In this document: piece by piece, positions 15,602 to 23,788 of the stretch | Position numbering within the stretch: the stretch's first letter is position 1 | Layout: every line of letters starts with the position of its first letter | DNA from: Prevotella sp. | GTDB taxonomy: Bacteria > Bacteroidota > Bacteroidia > Bacteroidales > Bacteroidaceae | Assembly (NCBI GenBank): GCA_016286575.1 | Contig: JAEETB010000004.1 | Coordinates: 1 to 45,347, forward strand | Length of the DNA stretch: 45,347 bases | Reading direction: 5' to 3' | The notes under the pieces: generated by a model | Seen by the model: only the letters and a program-made list of their open reading frames with translations | What the model was told of the DNA's origin: nothing | Databases searched by the model: none | Translations under genes and position numbers: made by a program

Positions 15602-16748
15602 TCTCCCCAGAACCAAAACAACGATGATGTTCTGAATCATAGATGACACAGAACTGGCCTGGGGCGACTCCATGAATAGCAGTCTTGGAATGGACAATGA
15701 ACGAATGGGCAGAAGTCCACTCGAGCGTCGCAGGATGATAATCCGGAGTATGCCGGATTTTAAAAGTAACCTCAGTAGGCTGAAGATTCATGGTCAGAAA
15801 ATGGAAGTCATGCACAGGGAAGTCCGACTTGTAGGCTGTCTCCGGGTCATACCCATGCGACACATAAAGAATATTACTGTCAATATCCTTCTTGACCACA
15901 AACCAAGGCCCACCAGAGAACCCCATACCCTTGCGCTGACCAATGGTATGGAACCACAAACCACGATGCTCACCAATACGCTGACCAGTCTCCAGTTCAA
16001 TGACATCCCCCGGATTCTCACCCAGATAACGTCGGATATAATCATTATAGTTGATCTTCCCTAAAAAACAGATACCCTGCGAATCCTTACGCTTAGCATT
16101 CACCAGATGCTCACGCTCAGCAATCACACGTACCTCATCCTTCATATAATGACCAATGGGAAAGAGCGCCTTACGCAACTGCCAGTCGTAAATCTGAGCC
16201 AAGAAATCCGTCTGGTCCTTCACAGGATCAGGGGATGTACAAAGCCATTTGTATTTACGATTTACAGATTTACGATTTACGGATTTATTATTTTCGGATT
16301 TACTATTTTCGGATTTACCATTTACGATTTCGGAAATCGTTTCAGTCTCTGTCTGGGCATAATGCCCTGTAGCAATCAGATCATAGTCATGCCCACGTTT
16401 CTGGTCGAAAGCACCAAACTTAATCAGACGGTTGCACATCACATCCGGGTTCGGGGTATAACCCGCACGAACCTTCTCCATCGTATAAGCCGTCACCTGA
16501 TCCCAGTACTCCTGATGACAGTCAATCACCTCAAGCCGACAACCATACTTATGCGCTACAGCCGTCGCCATCTCGAGATCCTCCTCAGAGGAACAGTCCC
16601 ATTCCTCTTCCTCCTCAGGACCAATCTTGATATAAAAACAATCCGGGTGAAGTCCGAGCTTCGCAAACTCGTACACCACCACACTACTGTCAACCCCTCC
16701 CGACAGCAACACCGCCACACGCTTATCCTCTATCTCGTTTAAATCCAT
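15591..16748 (-). CDS. mnmA: tRNA-uridine 2-sulfurtransferase MnmA with a repeat-encoded insert
   Basis: MnmA makes 2-thiouridine at wobble position 34 of tRNAs for Lys, Glu and Gln, using ATP and a persulfide relay. The 385-residue protein has the PP-loop SGGVDSS (16-22), the catalytic Cys105 in NPDVMCN and the second Cys227 in DSQGICFLG, so it should be active. Residues about 143-165 form a low-complexity Asn/Lys/Ser insert (NGKSENSKSENNKSV) between GHYAQ and DPVKDQTDFL, where the family normally has a short loop. The insert is encoded by 15-bp tandem repeats like those near 37200. The gene follows the DUF4421-like gene on the same strand after a gap made almost entirely of heptamer repeats. 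Confidence 0.93.
   Translation of the reverse strand: MDLNEIEDKRVAVLLSGGVDSSVVVYEFAKLGLHPDCFYIKIGPEEEEEWDCSSEEDLEMATAVAHKYGCRLEVIDCHQEYWDQVTAYTMEKVRAGYTPNPDVMCNRLIKFGAFDQKRGHDYDLIATGHYAQTETETISEIVNGKSENSKSENNKSVNRKSVNRKYKWLCTSPDPVKDQTDFLAQIYDWQLRKALFPIGHYMKDEVRVIAEREHLVNAKRKDSQGICFLGKINYNDYIRRYLGENPGDVIELETGQRIGEHRGLWFHTIGQRKGMGFSGGPWFVVKKDIDSNILYVSHGYDPETAYKSDFPVHDFHFLTMNLQPTEVTFKIRHTPDYHPATLEWTSAHSFIVHSKTAIHGVAPGQFCVIYDSEHHRCFGSGEITL
16254..16330 (-). repeat. 15-bp tandem repeats inside the mnmA coding region
   Basis: In coding direction, two units of GTAAATCCGAAAATA are followed by two of AAATCNGTAAATCGT. The 15-bp period (8+7) keeps the reading frame. A nearly identical unit, AGTAAATCGTAAATC, is repeated in the intergenic gap at 37195-37224. 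Confidence 0.75.
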
Positions 16749-16756
16749 CTGACCAC

Positions 16757-16812
16757 TTTAATGTTTAATCTTTAATGTTTAATGTTTAATCTTTAATGTT
16801 TAATCTTTAATG
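16757..16812. repeat. Heptamer array TTTAATG/TTTAATC x8
   Basis: Eight perfect 7-bp units, TTTAAT followed by G or C, fill nearly the whole 66-base gap between mnmA and the DUF4421-like gene. The last-base order is G C G G C G C G. Confidence 0.85.
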
Positions 16813-16814
16813 TA

Positions 16815-17939
16815 TCAAAACCTCAGTCCCCAAGAGAAATAAGCATACCAGTCACCTATGCGCACACTGCCCCCTTCGTTGTTATTATACCGGAAACTGT
16901 TATAAGTGCCATAGGCATTGAGATAATAACGCGCCCGGTTGTAGGTGACTGAGAGACGCGTATCAAAGTTCAGCACCACCTTGTTCTTTGTCAACTCAGA
17001 GTCTACGTAGTGAACCTCCTGATTGGTGGGATCCTCGGGATGATCGCGTTCGTAGTAGAACACCTTTCCCCTGTTATAGAACGTCAGCATGGGAAGGAGC
17101 ATCACACTGACGAGCCAACGTTTCTTAGGCACCCAGTTGTAGGCATAGCCCGCCCCCACACTCGCTTGCCACATCTTCATCTGTCCCACACCATGCATGA
17201 TATCCAACAGGTCGATATTCTCACCACTGTCGTATTCCACACGCGAATAATGATACATCAGTCCAGCTACCAACGAACCGGCAGAGCGAACCTGAATGGC
17301 TGACTGGTCATAGGCTGCTGCATAGGAGAAGTGCTTGCCATTGAACATATAATAGGCATCAGCAAAGACCGAGCGCACTTTCATGGGTTCAGCTATCTCC
17401 ATGGAGTAATCGCGTATCACAGGGTTCTTACTGTTTTCTTCCCAAGCAGTCTGGAGAGAATGTTTCACCTCATACGAACGGATGCGCAGGTTGACGCCAT
17501 AGCGTCCGCCCATGGCTCCGATATTCAGGTTGGTCAAGAGAAAATCCAGGATGTTGGAGAAGCCCGTGGTGAAGTTGGAACCTCGGTCACCAGAGAGGTC
17601 AATCGAATAGCCCAGACCATAGCCCCGATAGCCTATCCAGGCTCCTACAGAGGTCGTGAGACTGGTCGTCGAGCGTAAACGCATCTTGATCGGTGAGGCA
17701 TCACGCGTCTCTGAGTGCAGGTCGACAAAAGCCTGAGAGAGGTTGGAGCGCAACACGAATGCCCAGGGCTGATCGGGAATCTCAATGTAATTGGAGTCGA
17801 TGCCCCTGATCGCCATCGTATCAATCAGGTTCAGCAGGCGCTTGACCAGATGAGGCCGAGGCTTCGCAACCTCCTCCTGAGCCAGTAACAAGCCCGGGAA
17901 AAGGAAGCACATCAACCATAAAAACACCAAACGCTTCAT
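16815..17939 (-). CDS. DUF4421-like outer-membrane beta-barrel protein
   Basis: This 374-residue protein has a clear signal peptide (MKRLVFLWLMCFLFPGLLLAQ) and then alternating amphipathic strands ending in an aromatic residue (YFSWGLRF), as in outer-membrane barrels. The block near residues 35-115, with IEIPDQPWAFVLRSN and GAWIGYRGYGLGYSID, resembles DUF4421 proteins of Bacteroidota, whose function is unknown. I chose the ATG at 17939 because it opens the signal peptide and comes one base after the rsgA stop codon; an upstream in-frame ATG at 17981 would lie inside rsgA. It is probably co-transcribed with frr and rsgA. Confidence 0.65.
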   Translation of the reverse strand: MKRLVFLWLMCFLFPGLLLAQEEVAKPRPHLVKRLLNLIDTMAIRGIDSNYIEIPDQPWAFVLRSNLSQAFVDLHSETRDASPIKMRLRSTTSLTTSVGAWIGYRGYGLGYSIDLSGDRGSNFTTGFSNILDFLLTNLNIGAMGGRYGVNLRIRSYEVKHSLQTAWEENSKNPVIRDYSMEIAEPMKVRSVFADAYYMFNGKHFSYAAAYDQSAIQVRSAGSLVAGLMYHYSRVEYDSGENIDLLDIMHGVGQMKMWQASVGAGYAYNWVPKKRWLVSVMLLPMLTFYNRGKVFYYERDHPEDPTNQEVHYVDSELTKNKVVLNFDTRLSVTYNRARYYLNAYGTYNSFRYNNNEGGSVRIGDWYAYFSWGLRF

Positions 17940-17940
17940 T

Positions 17941-18873
17941 TTAATACGCTGCACGGTATTTACCGTCATCCTTATCTTCAAGCATACTCAGATAGCTCTG
18001 ATAGCGACTCTCTGCGATGTAATGGTCTTCGAGAGCCTTCAGCACTGCACAACCTGGTTCGTGGGTATGGGTACAGTTAGAAAAGCGACAATCTTTGGAA
18101 AACTGGAAGATCTCACGGAAGTAGCTGGTGAGTTCTTCGGGTTCCATATCGAAGGTACCAAAGCCTTTGATACCCGGGGTATCTACCACCCATCCACCCT
18201 CTCCATAGGGAATCATCTCAGAGAAGGTCGTGGTGTGCTGACCGGTGTTGTGGGCATCAGAGATCTCAGCTGTACGGAGGTTAACCCCCGGAACCAAATT
18301 ATTGATCAGAGTGGACTTGCCCACCCCACTGTTGCCACTGAGGAGAGTAACCTTCCCCTCAAGCATCGGTCTCAGGAGATCCACGCCCTCACCTGTCGTA
18401 GCAGAGATAGCCTGACAGGTGTAGCCAATGGTCTCATAGAGACGGATCATCATCTCCTGATAATGCTTTTCCTCGGGAGAGAGAAGGTCTGTCTTGTTAA
18501 AAATCAGAATGACTGGGACACGATAGGCCTCAGCAGATGCGAGGAACCTGTCGATGAAGGTCGTAGAGGTCTGGGGGTAGTTGACGGTGACCACCAGGAA
18601 AGCCTGATCGACATTTGCCGCAATGATATGACTCTGTTTGGAGAGATTGATGCTCTTGCGGATAATGTAGTTCCGACGATCCTCAATATCGGTAATAAAG
18701 GCCGTACCTTCGGGATTCGTCACAATAGAGACCCTGTCGCCCACAGCAACAGGGTTCGTGCTGCGAATCCCCTTCAACCGGAAATTTCCCTTGACCTTAC
18801 AATCAATCAGCTGGCCATCGTCCGTCAGGACGGTGTACCAGCTGCCAGTATTCTTAATGACGAGTCCTCTCAT
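17941..18873 (-). CDS. rsgA: Ribosome small subunit GTPase RsgA
   Basis: RsgA is a circularly permuted GTPase that helps mature the 30S subunit. The 310-residue protein has an N-terminal OB fold (about 1-65), then the motifs in permuted order: G4 NKTD (126-129), G1 GNSGVGKS (180-187) and G3 DTPG (231-234). The C-terminal zinc motif uses Cys262, Cys267, His269 and Cys275. Its start overlaps the frr stop codon by one base (TGATG), so the two are translationally coupled; pairing of two ribosome factors makes sense. The DUF4421-like gene follows immediately. Confidence 0.95.
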   Translation of the reverse strand: MRGLVIKNTGSWYTVLTDDGQLIDCKVKGNFRLKGIRSTNPVAVGDRVSIVTNPEGTAFITDIEDRRNYIIRKSINLSKQSHIIAANVDQAFLVVTVNYPQTSTTFIDRFLASAEAYRVPVILIFNKTDLLSPEEKHYQEMMIRLYETIGYTCQAISATTGEGVDLLRPMLEGKVTLLSGNSGVGKSTLINNLVPGVNLRTAEISDAHNTGQHTTTFSEMIPYGEGGWVVDTPGIKGFGTFDMEPEELTSYFREIFQFSKDCRFSNCTHTHEPGCAVLKALEDHYIAESRYQSYLSMLEDKDDGKYRAAY

Positions 18874-19433
18874 CAGACCGTCATAATCTCCTTGTTCTTC
18901 GCTGCAATGAGCTCATCGAGCTTCTTGATATACTTGTCATGGAGCTTCTGGAGCTCGAGCTCAGCATCCTTCTCATTGTCCTCAGAAAGACCGTCCTTGA
19001 TGGCTTTCTTCAGCTTGTCCTTGATATCAGCACGAACATTGCGCACCTCGACCTTGGCCTTCTCAGCAATCTTATTGCACTGTTTTACCAAGTCGCGACG
19101 ACGCTCCTCAGTGGGAACAGGGATATTCAGACGAATCACCTCACCATTGTTCTCAGGGGTGATACCGACATCACTGTCCATGATAGCCTTCTCAATGGCA
19201 CGGATCTCCTTACGGTCCCATGGCTTGATGGCAATCGTACGAGGATCGGGCACACTGACATTTGCAACCTGGTTCAAGGGCACCTTACTTCCGTAAGAAT
19301 CCACACGAACACCATCGAGAATGGCCACATTGGCACGACCGGCACGAATGCGGTTCAGCTCGTCCTCAAGGAACATTGCTGCCATCTCCATTCTCTCTTC
19401 ACTCTTTTTCAAAGTAGCTTTTACGTCTAACAT
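18873..19433 (-). CDS. frr: Ribosome recycling factor
   Basis: RRF, with EF-G, splits the post-termination ribosome. The 186-residue protein is of standard length and has the RIRAGRAN motif near residue 27, the PxxxVxxxxVPDPRT region and the helical C-terminal half with [19 protein letters not shown] ending. It is the first gene of the minus-strand operon frr-rsgA-DUF4421-(mnmA), with a promoter at 19463-19494. Confidence 0.95.
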   Translation of the reverse strand: MLDVKATLKKSEERMEMAAMFLEDELNRIRAGRANVAILDGVRVDSYGSKVPLNQVANVSVPDPRTIAIKPWDRKEIRAIEKAIMDSDVGITPENNGEVIRLNIPVPTEERRRDLVKQCNKIAEKAKVEVRNVRADIKDKLKKAIKDGLSEDNEKDAELELQKLHDKYIKKLDELIAAKNKEIMTV

Positions 19434-19462
19434 ATTTATTTGTTTTTAGTCTTTTCGGAATA

Positions 19463-19494
19463 CAAAAGTAGTGTTTTTCTGCGAATTGGCCAAG
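19463..19494 (-). promoter_or_regulatory. Promoter of the frr-rsgA operon
   Basis: TACTTTTG (19470-19463, minus strand) fits the -7 consensus, with CTTG at 19494-19491 exactly 20 bases upstream. It is divergent from the kinase operon promoter. Confidence 0.6.
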
Positions 19495-19530
19495 CGTTTT
19501 ACATATTTTATCAATAAAAGAGGTGAAAAA

Positions 19531-19562
19531 TTTGGTGGTTTAACCAAAAAGGCTTAACTTTG
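19531..19562 (+). promoter_or_regulatory. Promoter of the four-kinase operon
   Basis: TTTG (19531-19534), a 20-base spacer and TAACTTTG (19555-19562) match the consensus fully. The start codon at 19583 leaves a leader of only about 14 bases. Confidence 0.75.
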
Positions 19563-19582
19563 CGCTTGGTTACTACCATTCT

Positions 19583-21745
19583 ATGAAACAATATAGGCGC
19601 ATGCAACAATACCTGCAAAGGTCGATGATACTCTGTCTCACCTTGATTGCCCCATTGGCAGTCATGGCCCAGAAAGAGAACATGGAAACCATTCTGGATA
19701 TCCATCATATTCTCGGTTATCTGGTAGCAGCCTTCTTGATTTCAGTTTTCGTCATGATCTTCTACAACCGCATCATCTTCTTCCGAGAGCGGGAGGTCAC
19801 GAAACAAGGTAAACAGCTCATTGCCCAGCTGAGTCTTATCATGAGTTCGAATAAGACAGAAGCCTGGACCTACGATGCCAAACACGACCTATACAAGTTG
19901 CTGACAGACGAAGGTACCTCTGAGACAACCTATACGCCCTTCGAGTTCTCACAGTTCTACGACCGTAACGACTTCGCAGAATTGTTGAAGGTCATGGCAA
20001 AGGTCAGGGAGAGGACCACATCCTCGGAGACCATCATCGTCAAGAGTACTCCTTTCAAGAGTGATACCGGTGAGGACTACCAACGTGTCTATGAGATTAC
20101 CATTACCGTATTGCGTCAGGGCAAAAGCGGATTTCCCGTACAGCTTCTTGGTACCCAACGCGACATTACTGACGAACAGAAACGGACAGAGGAGGTGAAA
20201 CGTACAGCCCTGAGATATCAGACCCTCTTCGACTCGTCACTGGTTGATATGATCTACTTCGATGGAGAGGGTACCTTGCTCGACATCAACGACAAGGCCT
20301 GTGAGTCTTATTTCGTGAAAGACCGTAAGGCTTTCATTGCCCAGAGACCCAAATACACGGACTGGCCCTCGATGCGTGATATGGACCTGACCTCAGACAC
20401 CCCGACAACCAGTTCGAGCATCGTAGACCTGAAGAAGGTAGAGAAGCCAGTAGGTTCCCTCGAGACTCATGACTGGGGTGGCGACAAAATCTACTTCGAG
20501 CGTGCTACGACCCTGTTGAGAGACATGGACGGCAAATTAAATGGCATCCTGATGGCCGGGCGAAACATCACAGACATGGTGAACTCGTTCCACCACCAGA
20601 AGAAGACCAGTCAACTGATGGAGCGTCGTACCAAAGATATCCAACAGTATATCCAGAACATCAACTACTCACTGAAGGTGAGTGATGTGCGCATGGTGAA
20701 CTATCATCCCGACACCCATAATCTCGACATCTCGAGTGACCTGAATACAACGGAATACATCCTGCCCCAACTTCGTGCCTTCATCATGGTGCATCCAGAC
20801 GACTATGCGAAGGCTGAGCGCCTATTCTGCAGAATGGACCGCCTGCATCCTGGTTCTTTCTCAGAGACCCTACGTACCATCATGCATGATGAACAGGGAC
20901 GTCATGTCTACCTGAACTTCAACATGATGCCCATTACCGACAGTGAAGGAAAGATCACCCATTACTTTGGCATGTGTCGCAATGAGACAGAGATGACCTA
21001 TACCGAACTGAAGCTACAGGAAGAGACCGAGAAGGCCAAGGAAGAGGAGCGCCTGAAGAATACGTTCCTCCTGAACATGAGCCACGAGCTGCGTACACCA
21101 CTGAATGCCGTTATCGGTTTTGCCGAGCTCTTCAACAGTGAGCACAACGATGAGGACGAGCCCATCTTCGCAGAGGAAATCAAGAAGAACACCGGTGTGT
21201 TGCTGGCCCTCATCAACGATATTCTCTTCCTCTCGCGCCTCGATGCCCACATGATTGAATACAACTATCAGGAGTGCGACTTCGCCATGTTGTTTGAGGG
21301 GTGGTGCTATATGGGCTGGAGCAACCTGCAGCCCAATGTGAAGGCTGTGGTGGAGAATCCCTATAACCGTCTGCTCGTGAACATCGACCAGCAGAACCTG
21401 GGTATGGCTATCCAGAAACTCTGCACATACTCAGGTAGGAACACCAGGGAAGGGACAGTCAGAGCGAAATACGAATATCGTCATGGAGAACTGACCATCA
21501 CCATCGATGATACCAGTAAGGGTATGTCGGCCCAGGAACTGGAAAATGCCTTCAACCGTTTCACCAATGAGGACAGCAACGACAAGGAGGGCACAGGTCT
21601 CGACCTGCCTATCGTGAAGGAACTTCTGGAACAGATGAACGGAAGTATAGAAGTACAGTCAGAACAGGGCAAGGGCACCACCTTCTTCGTAACCATCCCC
21701 TGTGAAATGGGCGTACTGGAGAAGAAAGTCCAAGAACTTAATTAA
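19583..21745 (+). CDS. Sensor histidine kinase 1 (type A): His kept, ATP-binding motifs degenerate
   Basis: This 720-residue membrane protein has an N-terminal hydrophobic segment (about 13-29), a second one (about 44-62), three PAS-like regions (about 90-200, 220-335 and 350-475), a HisKA domain and a HATPase domain. The HisKA box keeps the phosphoacceptor His501 (NMSHELRTPLNAVIGF). The HATPase N box is broken: aligned with kinase 3 (ITNAVQH) it reads CTYSGRN, with Tyr616 in place of the Mg-ATP-binding Asn. The G1 box reads DTSKG (643-647) instead of DTGxG. It should therefore accept phosphate but bind or use ATP poorly. It matches kinase 3 along its whole cytoplasmic part but lacks that protein's periplasmic binding domain. 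It heads a five-gene operon; the next gene starts 9 bases on. Confidence 0.85.
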   Translation: MKQYRRMQQYLQRSMILCLTLIAPLAVMAQKENMETILDIHHILGYLVAAFLISVFVMIFYNRIIFFREREVTKQGKQLIAQLSLIMSSNKTEAWTYDAKHDLYKLLTDEGTSETTYTPFEFSQFYDRNDFAELLKVMAKVRERTTSSETIIVKSTPFKSDTGEDYQRVYEITITVLRQGKSGFPVQLLGTQRDITDEQKRTEEVKRTALRYQTLFDSSLVDMIYFDGEGTLLDINDKACESYFVKDRKAFIAQRPKYTDWPSMRDMDLTSDTPTTSSSIVDLKKVEKPVGSLETHDWGGDKIYFERATTLLRDMDGKLNGILMAGRNITDMVNSFHHQKKTSQLMERRTKDIQQYIQNINYSLKVSDVRMVNYHPDTHNLDISSDLNTTEYILPQLRAFIMVHPDDYAKAERLFCRMDRLHPGSFSETLRTIMHDEQGRHVYLNFNMMPITDSEGKITHYFGMCRNETEMTYTELKLQEETEKAKEEERLKNTFLLNMSHELRTPLNAVIGFAELFNSEHNDEDEPIFAEEIKKNTGVLLALINDILFLSRLDAHMIEYNYQECDFAMLFEGWCYMGWSNLQPNVKAVVENPYNRLLVNIDQQNLGMAIQKLCTYSGRNTREGTVRAKYEYRHGELTITIDDTSKGMSAQELENAFNRFTNEDSNDKEGTGLDLPIVKELLEQMNGSIEVQSEQGKGTTFFVTIPCEMGVLEKKVQELN

Positions 21746-21754
21746 CCGTGCCGT

Positions 21755-23779
21755 ATGAACAGTCTGATTCTCACCATACAAAACAGCCCGAATGTCGACA
21801 GCATTTCACTGACGGCCGCCATCATCGTGTTCATTGCCTTTATCATCGGATGGGTGGTGAATCGGATCACCCTCCTGCGTATCCGCAAGAACTCGATGCA
21901 GGTGAAGGACCTCTCGACCATCATGCAGCACACCCTCAACGCCAGCAACAACTACGTGATAAAACTCTCGATGCAGGAGCGCTATGGCCGCAATATGCAT
22001 GGTAACTTCCTGCCAGAGGAAGGCATGAGCTACGATGAGAGTCTCGAATATATCCATCCAGATGACCGTCACCTCTATACAGAGGCCCTCAAACGACTCA
22101 TCAAGGGCGACAAGACCACAGAGTGCCTCTTCCGCTGGGACTGGAGTACCAAGGAGCACAAGGGCGAGTGGCACTGGATGCGCGACATCGGTATCGCAGA
22201 ATATGCCAATCCTGCCCTGAAGAGACCAACCAACTTCTTCTGTACGCTGACAGACGAAACGGAACGTATCCTCCGAGAGCAACAGGAACAGAAGATGACT
22301 GACCGCAATCGCAAGATCTTCGACCAGAGTCTGGTGGGACTGGCTTTCTATGACAAAGACGGAAAACTAATGGCTGCCAATAGGAAAATGCGCGAAATCC
22401 TGAATTTCCAGACAGAGAATGACCCCTATTATTACAACAATACCATCTACGACATGCCTACGTTCAGGGAAGTGCTCTATGACCGACAGGCACAGGAACT
22501 CTATTTCTGTACGAAGAGTGTGATCATCGAGCGAGGCGTGAACTGCTACACAGAGATGCGCCTCCACCCTGTCTATGACGAAAAGGGCGAACTCTTCTTC
22601 ATCACCTTCTCGATTCGAGACATTACTCAGGAACGTGAGCTCTATCTCGAGAACAAACGCAACGAAGCACGTATACGACAGCAGAACGAGGCTATCCAGC
22701 GCTACGAGAACGAGCTGCAGTATCTGATGGAGAACTGTGACATGCGTTTCTTCCGCATTAACATCAACGAACGTATCTGTACCTTCTATAAAGGCATGAG
22801 CAGCCCTGTGCTGCGCCTGAACTTTGACGAGCTCATCGAGCATTTCGTCGACAGTCCTTTCAAACAGGGTCTGAGAGAATATGAGACCTATTTCAGTGTG
22901 CAGCGTACAGACCTGACCCACATGCGCCCCTTCTTCAAGGAAAGCGAAGGCTTGCAGTGGTACTTCATCGAGAGTGTGCCCTTCTTCGACGAGAACGGCA
23001 AGATGATGGGAACCTATGGCGTTGTGCGCAATGTCACCAATCTCATTGAGAAACAGGAACGCCTGAAGGAGGAAACAGAACGCGCCAACCAGTCGGGTCT
23101 ACGGAAGAGTACCTTTATGGCTAACATGACCCACGAAATCCGTACACCATTGAATGCCATTGTTGGCTTCTCGGATGTACTGCCCATGATGACCACTACC
23201 GAAGAGAAACAGGAGATCATCCGAGTCATCATGAACAACTGCGACATGCTGCTCAGACTGGTGAATGACATCCTCGCTGTCTCATCGCTTGAGAATGAAG
23301 GCATTGAAATCACTGCGAGAAAGGTGGACTTCGCCAAGGTGTTTGCAGATGTCTCGACCATCCTCGCCCAACGCGTTCAGAACCCAGAAGTAAAATTCAT
23401 CTCAGAAAACCCCTACGACTCGTTTGTCACTGTCATCGACAGCGGACGTATGCAACAGGTCATCACCAACTTCGTAACCAATGCCGTGAAGTATACCCAA
23501 CAAGGACATATCAAGATAGGCTACGAATACCAGCAACGCAATGGGCAGAACGGCCTTTACATGTACTGCGAGGATACGGGTGCAGGTATTCCCAAAGAAG
23601 ACCAGTCTAAGGTGTTCGACCGATTTGTGAAACTCAACGACTATGTGCAGGGAACAGGTCTCGGTCTGAGTATCTGTAAGGCCATCGCCATGAGTTGTAA
23701 GGGTGATATCGGTCTTACCTCAGAGGGTGTGGGTACAGGTTCTACCTTCTGGATATGGATTCCCTGTGAGAGAAACTAA
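21755..23779 (+). CDS. Sensor histidine kinase 2 (type B), intact motifs, no periplasmic domain
   Basis: This 674-residue protein has one N-terminal membrane segment (about 18-36), three PAS-like regions (about 50-165, 185-300 and 320-435), HisKA with His460 in NMTHEIRTPLNAIVGF, and a complete HATPase: N box with Asn576 (FVTNAVKY), G1 DTGAGI and G2 GTGLGLSI. It closely resembles kinase 4 throughout the cytoplasmic part (for example LPEEGMSYDE against LPEEGISMDE) but lacks the binding domain. With almost nothing in the periplasm it probably senses an intracellular or membrane cue. No receiver domain is fused. Gaps of 9 bases separate it from both neighbours. Confidence 0.88.
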   Translation: MNSLILTIQNSPNVDSISLTAAIIVFIAFIIGWVVNRITLLRIRKNSMQVKDLSTIMQHTLNASNNYVIKLSMQERYGRNMHGNFLPEEGMSYDESLEYIHPDDRHLYTEALKRLIKGDKTTECLFRWDWSTKEHKGEWHWMRDIGIAEYANPALKRPTNFFCTLTDETERILREQQEQKMTDRNRKIFDQSLVGLAFYDKDGKLMAANRKMREILNFQTENDPYYYNNTIYDMPTFREVLYDRQAQELYFCTKSVIIERGVNCYTEMRLHPVYDEKGELFFITFSIRDITQERELYLENKRNEARIRQQNEAIQRYENELQYLMENCDMRFFRININERICTFYKGMSSPVLRLNFDELIEHFVDSPFKQGLREYETYFSVQRTDLTHMRPFFKESEGLQWYFIESVPFFDENGKMMGTYGVVRNVTNLIEKQERLKEETERANQSGLRKSTFMANMTHEIRTPLNAIVGFSDVLPMMTTTEEKQEIIRVIMNNCDMLLRLVNDILAVSSLENEGIEITARKVDFAKVFADVSTILAQRVQNPEVKFISENPYDSFVTVIDSGRMQQVITNFVTNAVKYTQQGHIKIGYEYQQRNGQNGLYMYCEDTGAGIPKEDQSKVFDRFVKLNDYVQGTGLGLSICKAIAMSCKGDIGLTSEGVGTGSTFWIWIPCERN

Positions 23780-23788
23780 AGTGAATTT

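Noticed and set aside
16254..16330. Tandem repeats considered as a CRISPR array
   Set aside because: Units are 15 bp or less with no spacers, and no cas genes are present; the same holds for the heptamer arrays.
18022..19296. Plus-strand open frame of 424 codons across rsgA and frr
   Set aside because: It is antisense to two essential, well-recognised genes and has no known motif.
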